Notes: a model not told the origin generated them from the letters alone. Shown: positions 1 to 8,510, numbered from the stretch's first letter. The stretch: DNA of 64,000 nucleotides from Primorskyibacter flagellatus (GCF_014638275.1 NZ_BMFJ01000002.1:248001-312000); one strand, 5' to 3'. Translations and numbers: made by a program.

Positions 1-106
1 CCCCGCGTGCCGCAAGTACGAGGTCATACCCGGCCGCCGCGAAAGCATGCGCGCAGGCCATCGCGATGTCCGACCGCGCGCCGAGGATGGTAACGCTCCC
101 CGTCAT
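1..106 (-). CDS. SDR-family oxidoreductase, DprE2-like (partial, runs off window)
   Basis: Only the first 35 codons are in the window. They read as the start of a short-chain dehydrogenase: an N-terminal beta strand followed by a glycine-rich dinucleotide turn (TILGARSDIA) and then a helix and second strand (YDLVLAARG). The ATG overlaps the stop of the upstream DprE1-like gene as ATGA, so the two are translationally coupled. In mycobacteria DprE1 and DprE2 are adjacent partners: DprE2 is the NADH-dependent SDR that reduces the 2-keto intermediate to complete ribose-to-arabinose epimerisation on a polyprenyl phosphate. That role is inferred here from fold and position. The catalytic Tyr/Lys region lies outside the window. 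Confidence 0.75.
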   Translation of the reverse strand, partial: MTGSVTILGARSDIAMACAHAFAAAGYDLVLAARG

Positions 107-1428
107 ATCTTGAGCCTTTCCGACTGCGCCGACGCGAAGGCACCGCCGCAACCCTCCTCCGCCCGCGCCCGTGCAAAGACGGCGGCACGGGGGTCGGCGC
201 GGTGGAAGGTTTCCGGCGACAGGCGGCTGTCCTTGGCCAGATAGTGCCGCCCGCCATGCGCCAGCGTGATCGCGTCCAGCTGGTCGAGAAGGCGCAAAGC
301 CGCCTCGCTGACCGGGAAGTCCAGCGCCAGCGTGTAGCCCTCCATCGGGAAGGACAGCGGACTGTCCTGCGCGCCAAGCCGTTTCAGAACCGCCAGAAAG
401 GACCCCTGCCCCGCGTCGGAAATCGCGCCGAGCAGGGCGGTCAGCCCGGCGTGGGACGCCGCCAGCGGCAGCACCACCTGATACTGCGCGAAACCGCGCC
501 GCCCGTAGATGCGGTTCCAGTCCCTGATCGCGTCGAGGGGGTAGAAATAGCTGTCCCAGTCCACCACGGAATGCCCGCGCTTCTTCATCCCTGCCGCATA
601 ATACAGCCGGTTGAAGGCGCGCAGCGTGTGGCGGTTGAGCACAAAGCCCGGCGCGTCCAGCGGCACCCGGCGGGCCCGGCGCACCGGCACGTCATAGGGC
701 GCGGCGCGGCGCACGTCGCGCAGGTCCTGCGGTTCGGCGTGATCGCCCAGCATGACCAGCGACCGGCCAAGCGCCTCTCCCCGCCCGAGGCAATCGAACC
801 AGGCGACGGAGTAGCGGGTGGTCGCGGTTTCGAAGATGTCCATCGCCTCGGTCAGATTGGACGCCGCCACCGTCTCCTGCCGGATCCAGCCCGACGGCAC
901 CGGCATCAGGCGAAGCGCGGCGCGCAGGATCACCCCGGTCAGGCCCATGCCGCCGACGGTCCGCGCGAACAGGTCCGAATTGTCGCGGGCAGAGGCGCGG
1001 CGCACCGTGCCGTCCGGGCCCATGACGTCGACCCAGTCCACATGGCGCCCGATGGATCCGTCGCGGCGATGGTTCTTGCCGTGCACATCCGCCGCGATCA
1101 TCCCGCCAAGCGTCACGAACTTGGTGCCCGGCGTCACTGGCGGAAACCAGCCGCGCGGCAGGAAGGCGGCGATCACGTCCCCGAGCATCACCCCGGTCTC
1201 GGCCTCCAGCACACCGGTCTCCGCGTCGAAGGACAGCATATGCGCCATCCCGCGCATGTCGATCGTCCCCTTTGGCTGCGCGGCCGCGTCGCCATAGCTG
1301 CGCCCGTTGCCCCGCGCGATCACCGGACCCTGACCGATCAGCGCCCGGATCGCCGCCGCGTCGCGGGGCCGGTGCAGATCACCGGCAAGGCGGGGAAAAC
1401 GGCCCCAACCCGACAAGTTCGCCCTCAT
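103..1428 (-). CDS. dprE1: FAD-dependent oxidase, decaprenylphosphoryl-ribose 2-oxidase (DprE1)-like
   Basis: This 441-residue VAO-type flavoprotein closely resembles mycobacterial DprE1. Visible landmarks are the FAD loop GNGRSYGDAA (41-50), the block TPGTKFVTLGGMIAADVHG followed by KNH (99-120), the segment FYPLDAIRDWNRIYGRRGF (295-313), and the C-terminal YLAKDSR (396-402), which carries the lysine equivalent to the active-site Lys418. The family oxidises C2 of polyprenylphosphoryl-ribose as the first half of epimerisation to arabinose. The position matching Cys387 of DprE1, the covalent target of benzothiazinones, is Ala368 here (YTLALDFP). The start overlaps the GtrA stop by ATGA and the stop overlaps the next SDR start, so it is a tight operon member. 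The exact polyprenyl substrate is unknown. Confidence 0.87.
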   Translation of the reverse strand: MRANLSGWGRFPRLAGDLHRPRDAAAIRALIGQGPVIARGNGRSYGDAAAQPKGTIDMRGMAHMLSFDAETGVLEAETGVMLGDVIAAFLPRGWFPPVTPGTKFVTLGGMIAADVHGKNHRRDGSIGRHVDWVDVMGPDGTVRRASARDNSDLFARTVGGMGLTGVILRAALRLMPVPSGWIRQETVAASNLTEAMDIFETATTRYSVAWFDCLGRGEALGRSLVMLGDHAEPQDLRDVRRAAPYDVPVRRARRVPLDAPGFVLNRHTLRAFNRLYYAAGMKKRGHSVVDWDSYFYPLDAIRDWNRIYGRRGFAQYQVVLPLAASHAGLTALLGAISDAGQGSFLAVLKRLGAQDSPLSFPMEGYTLALDFPVSEAALRLLDQLDAITLAHGGRHYLAKDSRLSPETFHRADPRAAVFARARAEEGCGGAFASAQSERLKI

Positions 1429-1829
1429 GCCGCCACCGCCCGGTCAAAGACGAACCGCCGGTCCAGCCGATATTTCACGACATATCCCACGGCCAGCCCG
1501 GCAATGGCTCCGGCCTCCCGCGCCATGTCGGTGTGCCAGATCAGCCAGGCGGCGCATTCCGCCCCCCAGAAGATCGCCGTCGTGGCGAGCCCCATGAGCG
1601 AATAGAGCGTGAAACGCCGGCCATGCGCGGCGATCCCGGTGCTCCGGTCTTCGAATATGAACGCCTTGTCGAGCAGGTATTTCACCACCAGCCCCGCCGC
1701 CGTCCCCGCCACGAGCGCCGGGATCAGGCCAAACGACAGGCCCAGCACCCCGCGCTGCACGCCAAGGTTCACGATCACTGCGATCACGGCAAATCCGGCA
1801 TAGCGGAGGAGGAGCGCCGGAAGGCTCAC
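1425..1829 (-). CDS. GtrA-family four-helix membrane protein
   Basis: A 134-residue protein with four hydrophobic segments and the paired basic motifs typical of GtrA: VVKYLLDKAFIF in the first half and VVKYRLDRRFVF near the C-terminus. GtrA proteins are thought to translocate or anchor polyprenyl-phosphate-linked sugars in the inner membrane. In Mycobacterium the GtrA-like Rv3789 sits next to dprE1 and has been proposed to act with the arabinose donor. The same neighbourhood here supports a role in flipping or presenting a polyprenyl-phosphate pentose. The gene overlaps both neighbours by four bases (ATGA). Flippase activity is inference. Confidence 0.85.
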   Translation of the reverse strand: MSLPALLLRYAGFAVIAVIVNLGVQRGVLGLSFGLIPALVAGTAAGLVVKYLLDKAFIFEDRSTGIAAHGRRFTLYSLMGLATTAIFWGAECAAWLIWHTDMAREAGAIAGLAVGYVVKYRLDRRFVFDRAVAA

Positions 1830-3280
1830 AGCTGGCTCCCCGCCGCGACGAAGGCGACCACCAGCGAGAACGAGACAAGGCTCACCCGGTCACGGGCGGC
1901 AAATACCACGGGGTCGTCATGCATCTCGCCGCGGTGTGTGATGAGAACGATGCGGCTGATCCAGAACAGCAGCACGGCACAGATGCCGAACAGCACCTCG
2001 GGCCGGGAATAAAGCGCGGTGACGGCGGGGGAATTGATGTAGAGCGCCATCACCAGCACCGACACGAACCCCGCCCCGACGGCCATCATGGCGACGATCG
2101 GCAGATCCTCGGCCCGGTAGCCGCGCCGCGCGTTCAGCCCCGTACCATTCTGCACGGCGTCCACCAGTTCCGCCTGCCGTTTCACCGCGGCCAGCGAGAA
2201 GAAGAAGAAGGTCGAAAACGCCAGCAGCCAGATCGACAGCGGAATTCCGGCCGCCGCCGCCCCCGCCCCGATCCGCAGCGTATAGAGCGCAGCCAGCGTG
2301 CAGACATCCATCACCGGCATCCGCTTGAGCCACAGCGAATAGGCCGTCGTCGTCACCGCATAGGCCCCGAGCACCGCCAGGAACAACGGCCCGAGGAACG
2401 CGCCCAGCCCGAAGCCGGTCAGCACCAGCCCCGGGGTCAGCCATAGCCCGTGACGCAGCGCCAGCTGGCCTGAGGCAAAGGGCCGTTCCCGTTTTCGCGG
2501 ATGCGCCCGGTCCGATGGCAGGTCGAGCAGGTCGTTCAGCACGTAGACCGCCGATGCCACCAGCGCGAAGGCGATGAAGGCCAGAATGCCCTGCGCGACG
2601 GAGACCGCGTCCAGCTGATGTGCCGCGAGCAAGGGAAGGAAGATCAGCAGGTTCTTCAGCCACTGATGCGGCCGCATCGCCTGCATCAGCGCGCGGGGAA
2701 AATTGCGGACCTCCGCGTCCAGATGCGCGACCCCCTCCTGCGCCGTCACCTGCGCCCGGAGTGCGTCGGGCAGCCCGATCGTGGTCGCCTGCGCGGCCCC
2801 GGCCCAGACCGGAAGGTCCGCCGCCGATCCGCCGATGTAACTGTAGTTCCCGCTGCCGAACCGCCCGGCCAGGAAGTCGGCCTTGGCCTGTCCGCGCAGA
2901 TTGCGCACCCCGTCCGATCCGTGAACCTCGTCGAACACGCCGAGGTGGTCTGCGATCCGGTCCGCAACCGCCTGATCCGCGCAGGTCACCAGTGCCGTGC
3001 GCCCGCCCCGCATCCGCCAGGCGCGAAGTCGCGACACGACTTCGTTCCTGTAAGGCAACAACGCCGGATCCACCGTCCCCCGCACCGCCATGCGCTGTTT
3101 CAGCGCCCCGCGCCCGCGCAACAGGCTGGCAAAGGCTTCGAATGGCGCGGTCCAACGCGCGGCCAGGGCGGCCCAGAAGGTTTCGTCCAGCATTTCGGTG
3201 CGGATCAGCGTCCCGTCCAGGTCGCAGACCAGAACGGGGCGGGAATCGCCCGGAAAATCAAGGAGTTGTGCCTGCGCCAT
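1826..3280 (-). CDS. HAD phosphatase-UbiA prenyltransferase fusion (polyprenyl-phosphate phosphoribosyltransferase-like)
   Basis: This 484-residue protein joins two domains. Residues 15-190 are a HAD phosphatase (CDLDGTL, nucleophile Asp20 and Asp22; GGS motif near 150). Residues 200-484 are a UbiA membrane prenyltransferase with NDLLDLPSDRAH (249-260) followed by RKRERPFASG. That second motif closely matches the mycobacterial 5-phosphoribosyl-1-diphosphate:decaprenyl-phosphate transferase Rv3806c rather than quinone UbiA enzymes. The expected reaction is transfer of ribose-5-phosphate from PRPP to a polyprenyl phosphate; the HAD half could then remove the 5-phosphate, a step done by a separate protein in mycobacteria. 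It is the first gene of the operon and its stop overlaps the GtrA start. The substrates are inferred from motif similarity. Confidence 0.85.
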   Translation of the reverse strand: MAQAQLLDFPGDSRPVLVCDLDGTLIRTEMLDETFWAALAARWTAPFEAFASLLRGRGALKQRMAVRGTVDPALLPYRNEVVSRLRAWRMRGGRTALVTCADQAVADRIADHLGVFDEVHGSDGVRNLRGQAKADFLAGRFGSGNYSYIGGSAADLPVWAGAAQATTIGLPDALRAQVTAQEGVAHLDAEVRNFPRALMQAMRPHQWLKNLLIFLPLLAAHQLDAVSVAQGILAFIAFALVASAVYVLNDLLDLPSDRAHPRKRERPFASGQLALRHGLWLTPGLVLTGFGLGAFLGPLFLAVLGAYAVTTTAYSLWLKRMPVMDVCTLAALYTLRIGAGAAAAGIPLSIWLLAFSTFFFFSLAAVKRQAELVDAVQNGTGLNARRGYRAEDLPIVAMMAVGAGFVSVLVMALYINSPAVTALYSRPEVLFGICAVLLFWISRIVLITHRGEMHDDPVVFAARDRVSLVSFSLVVAFVAAGSQL

Positions 3281-3406
3281 CCGGCTGCCTTCTCTGCCCG
3301 TGCCGGTGTCCGGCTCTTGCGGCCAGACTGTTCCGGAACAATGGCAGGATAATGGAATTCACCTGACACAACAGGGATTTCCGCGCAGATTTGTGAAAAG
3401 TTGCGC
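3281..3406. promoter_or_regulatory. Upstream region of the polyprenyl-pentose operon with a 12-bp palindrome
   Basis: The gap between cmk and the UbiA fusion (both minus) holds a perfect 12-bp palindrome, TGTTCCGGAACA, at 3329-3340. It lies about 50 bp upstream of the UbiA fusion start and could be an operator. A TATCCT-like -10 lies on the minus strand near 3347-3352, with no convincing -35. There is no obvious terminator hairpin after the upstream genes. Confidence 0.4.
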
Positions 3407-4030
3407 CTATGTGGCCGGTTGGCAGCCGGTCTTTTCGGTGACCAGCCGGATCGCCTCGGCCACCACCGCGTCGATCGCCAGCCCGGAGGTGTCGAGCACC
3501 ACCGCATCCTCCGCCGGCATCATCGGCGCCGCCGCACGCGCGGAATCTCGCGCGTCGCGCTCGCGCAGGTCCTTCAGCACGCCGTCCAGCGTCACCTCGT
3601 GCCCGCTGTCCCGCAGTTCGGCAAACCGCCGTTCCGCCCGCACCTGGTCAGAGGCGGTGACAAAGAACTTCACCTCTGCCTCGGGGCAGATCACCGTGCC
3701 GATGTCGCGCCCGTCCAGCACCGCCCCGCCGGAGCGGCGGGCAAAGGCGCGCTGGAAGTCGACAAGGGCCGCGCGGACCTCGGGCAGGGCCGCGACGACG
3801 CTGGCGGCGCGGGCGACATCGGGTGTGCGCAGGTCATCCGCCTCCAGATCCGCAGCGCTGAGCGTCTGCGCGGCCTCCAGCGGCGGCGTCCCGTCCAGAG
3901 TGCGCCGCCCCGTCGCGCGGTAGATCAGCCCGGTGTCCAGATGCGCCAGGCCAAAGGCTTCCGCCAGGGCGCGCGACAATGTGCCCTTCCCGGCGGCGGC
4001 AGGTCCGTCAATGGCAATGGTCAGTCTCAT
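3407..4030 (-). CDS. cmk: Cytidylate kinase
   Basis: The 207-residue protein begins with the P-loop [14 protein letters not shown] (residues 7-20) and the cytidylate-kinase signature [10 protein letters not shown] (30-39). It also carries [15 protein letters not shown], the Cmk lid and substrate segment. It phosphorylates CMP and dCMP using ATP in the cytoplasm. Length is normal for the family. It lies downstream of aroA on the same strand with one membrane-protein gene between them; the aroA-cmk neighbourhood is common in proteobacteria. The usual next gene, rpsA, is not present and is replaced by the polyprenyl-pentose operon. Confidence 0.95.
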   Translation of the reverse strand: MRLTIAIDGPAAAGKGTLSRALAEAFGLAHLDTGLIYRATGRRTLDGTPPLEAAQTLSAADLEADDLRTPDVARAASVVAALPEVRAALVDFQRAFARRSGGAVLDGRDIGTVICPEAEVKFFVTASDQVRAERRFAELRDSGHEVTLDGVLKDLRERDARDSARAAAPMMPAEDAVVLDTSGLAIDAVVAEAIRLVTEKTGCQPAT

Positions 4031-4075
4031 CCGGCCCTCGCATCAAGTGGAAGACCTTGATGCCACCCTTCGCGA

Positions 4076-4597
4076 TCAATGACCAGCCCGGCGGCGGCGC
4101 CTGCGCGGCGCGGGCCGGACCGAAACGGCACGCCACGCCAGGAGCGCCAGAGCGGCGAGGCAAAGCACGACGCTCAGCAATTTCACCTGCGTCAGCGTAC
4201 TGGCCAGCGCCACGTCCCCCTCTGTCACCGTCTCGGTGAGGATGCGCGCGATCATCGCGTTTTCCGCATAGTTCGCCACCGCCCCCGCAATGGCCACCAG
4301 CGACAGCGCCAGCGAAGCCACCGGCGGCAGCCAGGCCCGGAACCCGGTCACGAAGGCGGCGGCCAGGAAGAGCGGAGCAATCAGTTCCAGCTGCCGCTGC
4401 GGACCGAGGTAGAGCGCCAGCCCGTCCTCCGTCAGCCGGGCGAGGTAGGCCTGCGCCTCGCCATAGGAATAGCCGAAGGGTCGCAGGTCGAAGGGCAGCA
4501 TCCCGCCCGCCTCGTCCAGCAACTGCGGCACGGTTGTCACCAGACTCAATACCTGCACCGCGCCGGCCAGCGCGAACAGCCCCCAGATCAGCCACAT
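4076..4597 (-). CDS. Hypothetical four-TM membrane protein between aroA and cmk
   Basis: I do not recognise a named family. The 173-residue protein has four predicted membrane spans, roughly residues 1-27, 72-92, 93-118 and 133-158, and a very basic C-terminal tail rich in arginine after residue 160. A 40-residue soluble loop follows the first span and contains several Tyr and Asp residues. It is placed between aroA (39 bp upstream) and cmk (45 bp downstream) on the same strand, so it is probably co-transcribed. No catalytic motif is visible. Small membrane proteins are common at this position, but I cannot assign a function. Confidence 0.7.
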   Translation of the reverse strand: MWLIWGLFALAGAVQVLSLVTTVPQLLDEAGGMLPFDLRPFGYSYGEAQAYLARLTEDGLALYLGPQRQLELIAPLFLAAAFVTGFRAWLPPVASLALSLVAIAGAVANYAENAMIARILTETVTEGDVALASTLTQVKLLSVVLCLAALALLAWRAVSVRPAPRRRRRRAGH

Positions 4598-4636
4598 GTC
4601 CCCGACCCTTTTCTACCCTGTATGCAGGGTACAGGA

Positions 4637-5992
4637 TCAGGTAGCCCCTGTCCGCAAAATCCTTGCACCAAGCCCGGTCATCAGCGGTTCGAATATCGGA
4701 AAGGAGGTCGCAATCGGTCCGCCGTCATCCACCCGCACCGCCTTTTGCGCGGCCATTCCGAGGCAGAGGAAGGACATGGCGATGCGGTGATCCAGATGGC
4801 TGGCGACCTCGGCCCCGCCCGGGACGTTGCCATGGCCAAGACCGGTGACGATCCACCAGTCCTCGCCATCCTCGACCGTCACGCCGTTGGCACGCAGCCC
4901 GGTGGCCATGGCGTCGATCCGGTCGGATTCCTTGACCCGCAGCTCCTTCACCCCGCGCATCACCGTGCGCCCTTGGGCAAAGGCCGCGACAACCGACAGC
5001 ACCGGGTATTCGTCGATCATGGAGGCCGCACGTTCCGGCGGCAACTCGATACCCTTCAGGTCCGGTGAGAAGCGGGCGCGCAGATCCGCGACCGGCTCCC
5101 CGCCCTCTTCGCGCGGGTTCTCGTAGGTCAGGTCCGCGCCCATGTCGCGCAGCGTCTCGAACAGTCCGGCGCGGGTCGGGTTCAACCCGATGTTCGGCAC
5201 CAGCACATCCGACCCCGGCACGATCAGCGCCGCACAGACCGGAAAGGCGGCGGAAGACGGATCGCGCGGCACGACGATGTCCTGCGCCACCAGTTCCGGC
5301 TGGCCGGTCAGGGTGATGACCCGGCCCTCCTCGGTCTGATCCGTCGTGATGGCCGCGCCGAACCCGGCGAGCATGCGTTCGGTGTGATCGCGGGTCGCCT
5401 CTTTCTCGATGACAACGGTCTGCCCTGGCGCGTTCAGCCCGGCCAGCAGCACCGCCGATTTCACCTGTGCCGATGGCACCGGCACGGTGTAGCGCACCGG
5501 CACCGGATCCCCCGCGCCGACGATGGTCATCGGCAGCCGCCCGCCCTGCCGCCCGTAGGCGCGCGCGCCGAACAGCGCCAGCGGATCCGTCACCCGCGCC
5601 ATCGGCCGCTTGTTGAGACTCGCGTCACCGGTGAACGTCGCGGTGATCGGAGAGGTCGCCATCGCCCCCATGATCAGCCGCACCCCGGTGCCGGAGTTGC
5701 CGCAGTCGATCACGTTGCCCGGTTCGGCAAAGCCCCCGGTGCCGACACCATGCACCGACCAGCGCCCGCCACCGTGATCCGTCACCTCCGCCCCGAAGGC
5801 GCGCATGGCCTTCGCGGTGTCGATCACGTCCTGTCCTTCCAGCAGCCCTTCGATCCGGGTCTCCCCGACCGAGAGCGCGCCGAGGATCAGCGACCGGTGG
5901 CTGATCGACTTGTCACCGGGGACATCGGCGGTGCCTGTCAGCGGGCCGGAGGCCTCGGACATCATCGGGATCGGGGTGCCATGGGCGGACAT
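4637..5992 (-). CDS. aroA: 3-phosphoshikimate 1-carboxyvinyltransferase (EPSP synthase), class II type
   Basis: The 451-residue enzyme joins shikimate-3-phosphate and PEP in the sixth step of the shikimate pathway. Motifs include [10 protein letters not shown] (25-34), the PEP-binding loop [11 protein letters not shown] (97-107), [24 protein letters not shown], and the C-terminal [15 protein letters not shown] with LRVKESDR. The overall pattern matches the class II enzymes typified by Agrobacterium CP4. The loop nevertheless has Gly101 where CP4 has Ala100, so the best-known glyphosate-tolerance residue is absent. The start used gives a short Met-rich leader; MSEASG eleven residues in is an alternative. 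It is first in a likely aroA-membrane protein-cmk unit. Confidence 0.95.
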   Translation of the reverse strand: MSAHGTPIPMMSEASGPLTGTADVPGDKSISHRSLILGALSVGETRIEGLLEGQDVIDTAKAMRAFGAEVTDHGGGRWSVHGVGTGGFAEPGNVIDCGNSGTGVRLIMGAMATSPITATFTGDASLNKRPMARVTDPLALFGARAYGRQGGRLPMTIVGAGDPVPVRYTVPVPSAQVKSAVLLAGLNAPGQTVVIEKEATRDHTERMLAGFGAAITTDQTEEGRVITLTGQPELVAQDIVVPRDPSSAAFPVCAALIVPGSDVLVPNIGLNPTRAGLFETLRDMGADLTYENPREEGGEPVADLRARFSPDLKGIELPPERAASMIDEYPVLSVVAAFAQGRTVMRGVKELRVKESDRIDAMATGLRANGVTVEDGEDWWIVTGLGHGNVPGGAEVASHLDHRIAMSFLCLGMAAQKAVRVDDGGPIATSFPIFEPLMTGLGARILRTGAT

Positions 5993-6123
5993 GTGAGCTC
6001 TCCTCCTCGGGTGCAGGGCCTCTTAGCGCGGGGCGCGCAGGGCGTCCATGGGGAGAGGCGCTCCACACGCCCGCCCGGTCGTTGCGGGCCACACCCCCCG
6101 ACCCTCCCCCTTCCAGGAGGAAG

Positions 6124-6157
6124 GGACATGTCGCGCGGGATGGCAGGACATGTCGCG
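6124..6157. repeat. Two direct copies of GGACATGTCGCG, 22 bp apart
   Basis: The 12-mer GGACATGTCGCG occurs at 6124-6135 and again at 6146-6157. Each copy contains the 8-bp palindrome GACATGTC. The 22-bp period is close to two helical turns. The pair lies about 130-165 bp upstream of the aroA start. Confidence 0.6.
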
Positions 6158-6176
6158 TCAATCGGCAGAGGCACTG

Positions 6177-6199
6177 CCCTCCCCCGGACCGGGGGAGGG
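6177..6199. repeat. Near-perfect 23-bp palindrome of C and G runs
   Basis: CCCTCCCCCGG (6177-6187) is mirrored by CCGGGGGAGGG (6189-6199) around a single central base. It belongs to the same C-run/G-run style as the element at 6323-6360. Confidence 0.6.
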
Positions 6200-6322
6200 A
6201 GAGGGAGTCGCTCCCAGTGAAGAAACTCGGTGAAGAAAGCTGTGCTTGCCCCAGAAAATACGGCCGCTCGAATGCAACAGTGGAGCCCGCTCAAAACGAG
6301 GCTCCGCTCTCGCCGTACCGCA

Positions 6323-6360
6323 CCCTCTCTCCCCCGAGGGAGAGGGTCAGGGTGAGGGGG
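6323..6360. repeat. Interspersed palindromic repeat abutting the cyclo-ligase stop
   Basis: The stem CCCTCTC (6323-6329) pairs with GAGAGGG (6340-6346), followed by TCAGGGTGAGGGGG. A relative of the element, with the same stem style and a TTAGGGAGGGG tail, is at 49495-49530. Elements of this shape are common intergenic repeats in proteobacterial genomes. This copy ends one base before the stop codon of the gene at 6362-6919. Confidence 0.65.
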
Positions 6361-6361
6361 A

Positions 6362-6919
6362 TCAGCGCGCCACCTCCAAGACCCCACGCTCCGTCACCAC
6401 CATGTCGAGCGGCTGATCCGTCGCTTCGAGGGGCAACCGCTCGGCCTCCTGCGCCGCATAGGCAAATCCGACCGCCAGCACCGCCCCCCGGGAGCGCAGC
6501 CCGGCAAGCGTCCGATCATAGAACCCGCCACCATACCCTAGCCGCCCCCCGTGCCGGTCGAAGGCCACCAACGGAACGATCACGATTTCCGGCACCATCG
6601 GCACATGCAACGCCGGGACCTGCGCCCCGAACGGCCCCTCGGCCATCGCCATGTCCGGCTCCCACTGCGCGAAGACCAGCGGCTCACCCGCCGCCACAAT
6701 CACCGGCACACCGACAATGCCATGCGCTGCCGCCTCTGCCATCGCGGGCAGTGGGTCGATCTCCGACCGGATCGGCATGTAGCCTGCCACCGGAACGCCA
6801 CGATATCCCGCCAGCAGCTCCGACAGCGCCCCGCAGGCCCGACCGTCCTGCGCCTGATGCGCCGCCTTCCGACGGGCGAAGGCCGCCTTCCGCGCCGCTG
6901 CCTTGGCCGCCTCGTTCAC
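6362..6919 (-). CDS. 5-formyltetrahydrofolate cyclo-ligase
   Basis: The 185-residue enzyme converts 5-formyl-THF to 5,10-methenyl-THF using ATP. The family signature LGYGGGFYDRTLA (127-139) is intact, as are the N-terminal lysine/arginine-rich helix and the MPIRSEIDPL segment (48-57). I place the start at a GTG whose last two bases overlap the mgtE stop (GTGA), giving an N-terminus VNEAAKAAARK of the expected length. A longer reading in this frame exists upstream but would lie inside mgtE. It is therefore translationally coupled to mgtE, an unusual partner. The palindromic repeat at 6323-6360 directly follows the stop. Confidence 0.9.
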   Translation of the reverse strand: MNEAAKAAARKAAFARRKAAHQAQDGRACGALSELLAGYRGVPVAGYMPIRSEIDPLPAMAEAAAHGIVGVPVIVAAGEPLVFAQWEPDMAMAEGPFGAQVPALHVPMVPEIVIVPLVAFDRHGGRLGYGGGFYDRTLAGLRSRGAVLAVGFAYAAQEAERLPLEATDQPLDMVVTERGVLEVAR

Positions 6920-8379
6920 AACAGGATCACTCCGGCCAGGCCGAGGAAAGCGAAGAAGCCGACGATGTCCGTCACCGTCGTCACGAAGGCGCCTGAGGCC
7001 AGCGCCGGATCGACCCCGACCCGTTCCAGCGCCACCGGGATCATCGTCCCCGCCAGCCCCGCCACGACGAGGTTGATGACCATCGCCGCCGCGATCACGT
7101 AGCCAAGCGCCGGAGAGCCGAACCAGATCAGCCCGACAATCCCCATCACCACCGCAAAGATCACCCCGTTTATCAGCCCGACGAGGCATTCGCGCCGGAT
7201 CACCCGCCAGACGTTTGCGCCGGTAAGGTCCTTGGTCGCGATGGATCGCACCGCCACCGTCAGCGACTGCGTGCCCGCGTTCCCGCCCATGGAGGCCACG
7301 ATCGGCATCAGCACCGCCAGCGCAACGAACTGGGCGATCGTCGCCTCGAACTGCGCGATGACGAGCGAGGCGAGGATCGCCGTCACGAGGTTCACCGCCA
7401 GCCACGGAAACCGCCGCTTGGTCGTGTCGATCACCCGGTCGGTGAGCGAGCTTTCCTCGCTCACCCCGGCGAGGCGCAGGATGTCCTCGTCGTGTTCCTC
7501 GTCCAGCACGATCATCGCGTCGTCGATCGTGATCACCCCGACCAGCCGGTCCTCCGCATCGACCACCGGGGCCGAGATCAGGTGATACTGGTTGAACGCA
7601 TAGGCCACATCGCCCTCGTCCTCCGTCGCCTCGAAGGTGCGGAAGCCGGGTTCGGTGATGTCGGACAGAAGAGTGGCACGGCGCGAGGCCATCAGCTTGC
7701 CCAGCATCACATGCGCCACCGGATGCATTCGCGGGTCGGTCAGGATGACATGATAGAACTGTTCCGGGAGGTCCTCCCGTTCACGCATGTAATCGATGGC
7801 CTGCCCGACGTTCCAGTCCTCCGGCACCGCCACGACCTCGCGCTGCATCAGACGGCCGGCGGATTCCTCCGGATAGGCCAGCGCCTGCGCCACCGCCGCC
7901 CGTTCGCTGTCGGGCAGCGCGTCGAGGATCGCCTCCTGCTGCGGCTCGTCCAGGTATTCGACAAGGTCCACGACGTCGTCGGAATCGAGCTCCCGCACCG
8001 CCTCTGCCAGCACGTCCGGCTTGAGGACAGAGATGACCTCCTCCCGGATCGACTCGCCCAGTTCCGACAGGATCTCCCCGTCGAATTCCTTGTCATAAAG
8101 CAGGATCAGCCGCCGCCGGTCATAGGCGTTGATCTGTTCCAGCATGTCGGCGATGTCGGCCGCGTGCAGCGGCTCCATCAGCTCGACCAGCTTCTCCCGG
8201 TCGTCGGTATCGACCGCGTAGAGGATCGCGGTAATGGTCCGCCGGTCCAGCGAATAGCCGTCCTCTTCCAGACCGTCCTCGTCGGGGCCGTCTTCCTTCG
8301 GCGCGGCGTCCCCGTCCTCCGCGTCAGCGTCGGCGGCGAGGGTCTGGTCGGTCTTCTTCACCTCGTCGTCGTCGCTCAT
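6916..8379 (-). CDS. mgtE: Magnesium transporter MgtE
   Basis: This 487-residue protein has the full MgtE layout. An acidic N-terminal tail (1-40) is followed by the MgtE N domain with repeated LxxxLDxxD-type helices (45-165), two CBS domains (about 170-290, including VGVITIDDAM), a linker helix, and five membrane spans in the last 170 residues with the conserved MPIVASMGGNAGTQS pore motif. It is a Mg2+ (and possibly Co2+) channel gated by cytosolic magnesium. The ATG at 8379 is preceded by AGGAGG at good spacing, which settles the start over a longer upstream reading. Divergent guaD starts 131 bp away. No M-box leader is recognisable. Confidence 0.95.
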   Translation of the reverse strand: MSDDDEVKKTDQTLAADADAEDGDAAPKEDGPDEDGLEEDGYSLDRRTITAILYAVDTDDREKLVELMEPLHAADIADMLEQINAYDRRRLILLYDKEFDGEILSELGESIREEVISVLKPDVLAEAVRELDSDDVVDLVEYLDEPQQEAILDALPDSERAAVAQALAYPEESAGRLMQREVVAVPEDWNVGQAIDYMREREDLPEQFYHVILTDPRMHPVAHVMLGKLMASRRATLLSDITEPGFRTFEATEDEGDVAYAFNQYHLISAPVVDAEDRLVGVITIDDAMIVLDEEHDEDILRLAGVSEESSLTDRVIDTTKRRFPWLAVNLVTAILASLVIAQFEATIAQFVALAVLMPIVASMGGNAGTQSLTVAVRSIATKDLTGANVWRVIRRECLVGLINGVIFAVVMGIVGLIWFGSPALGYVIAAAMVINLVVAGLAGTMIPVALERVGVDPALASGAFVTTVTDIVGFFAFLGLAGVILL

Positions 8380-8510
8380 CCGGGCCTCCTGACTGTCCTG
8401 CCCCTCATAGAGGACAATCCGCGCGAAAAACAATGGCGGAGGTCGCAGTCCTGCCCCGTTTACGCCCGCCCGCCCAGAGGCTACGCTGCGCCGCGGAACC
8501 GGAGACCCCA

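Larger units (their letters stand above)
5993..6361. other. Intergenic block between aroA and the cyclo-ligase gene, filled with repeats
   Basis: No gene is visible in these 369 bp. They hold three repeat structures described separately (6124-6157, 6177-6199, 6323-6360). The aroA promoter should lie at the low-coordinate end, since aroA starts at 5992 on the minus strand. I see no confident -10/-35 pair. Confidence 0.5.
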
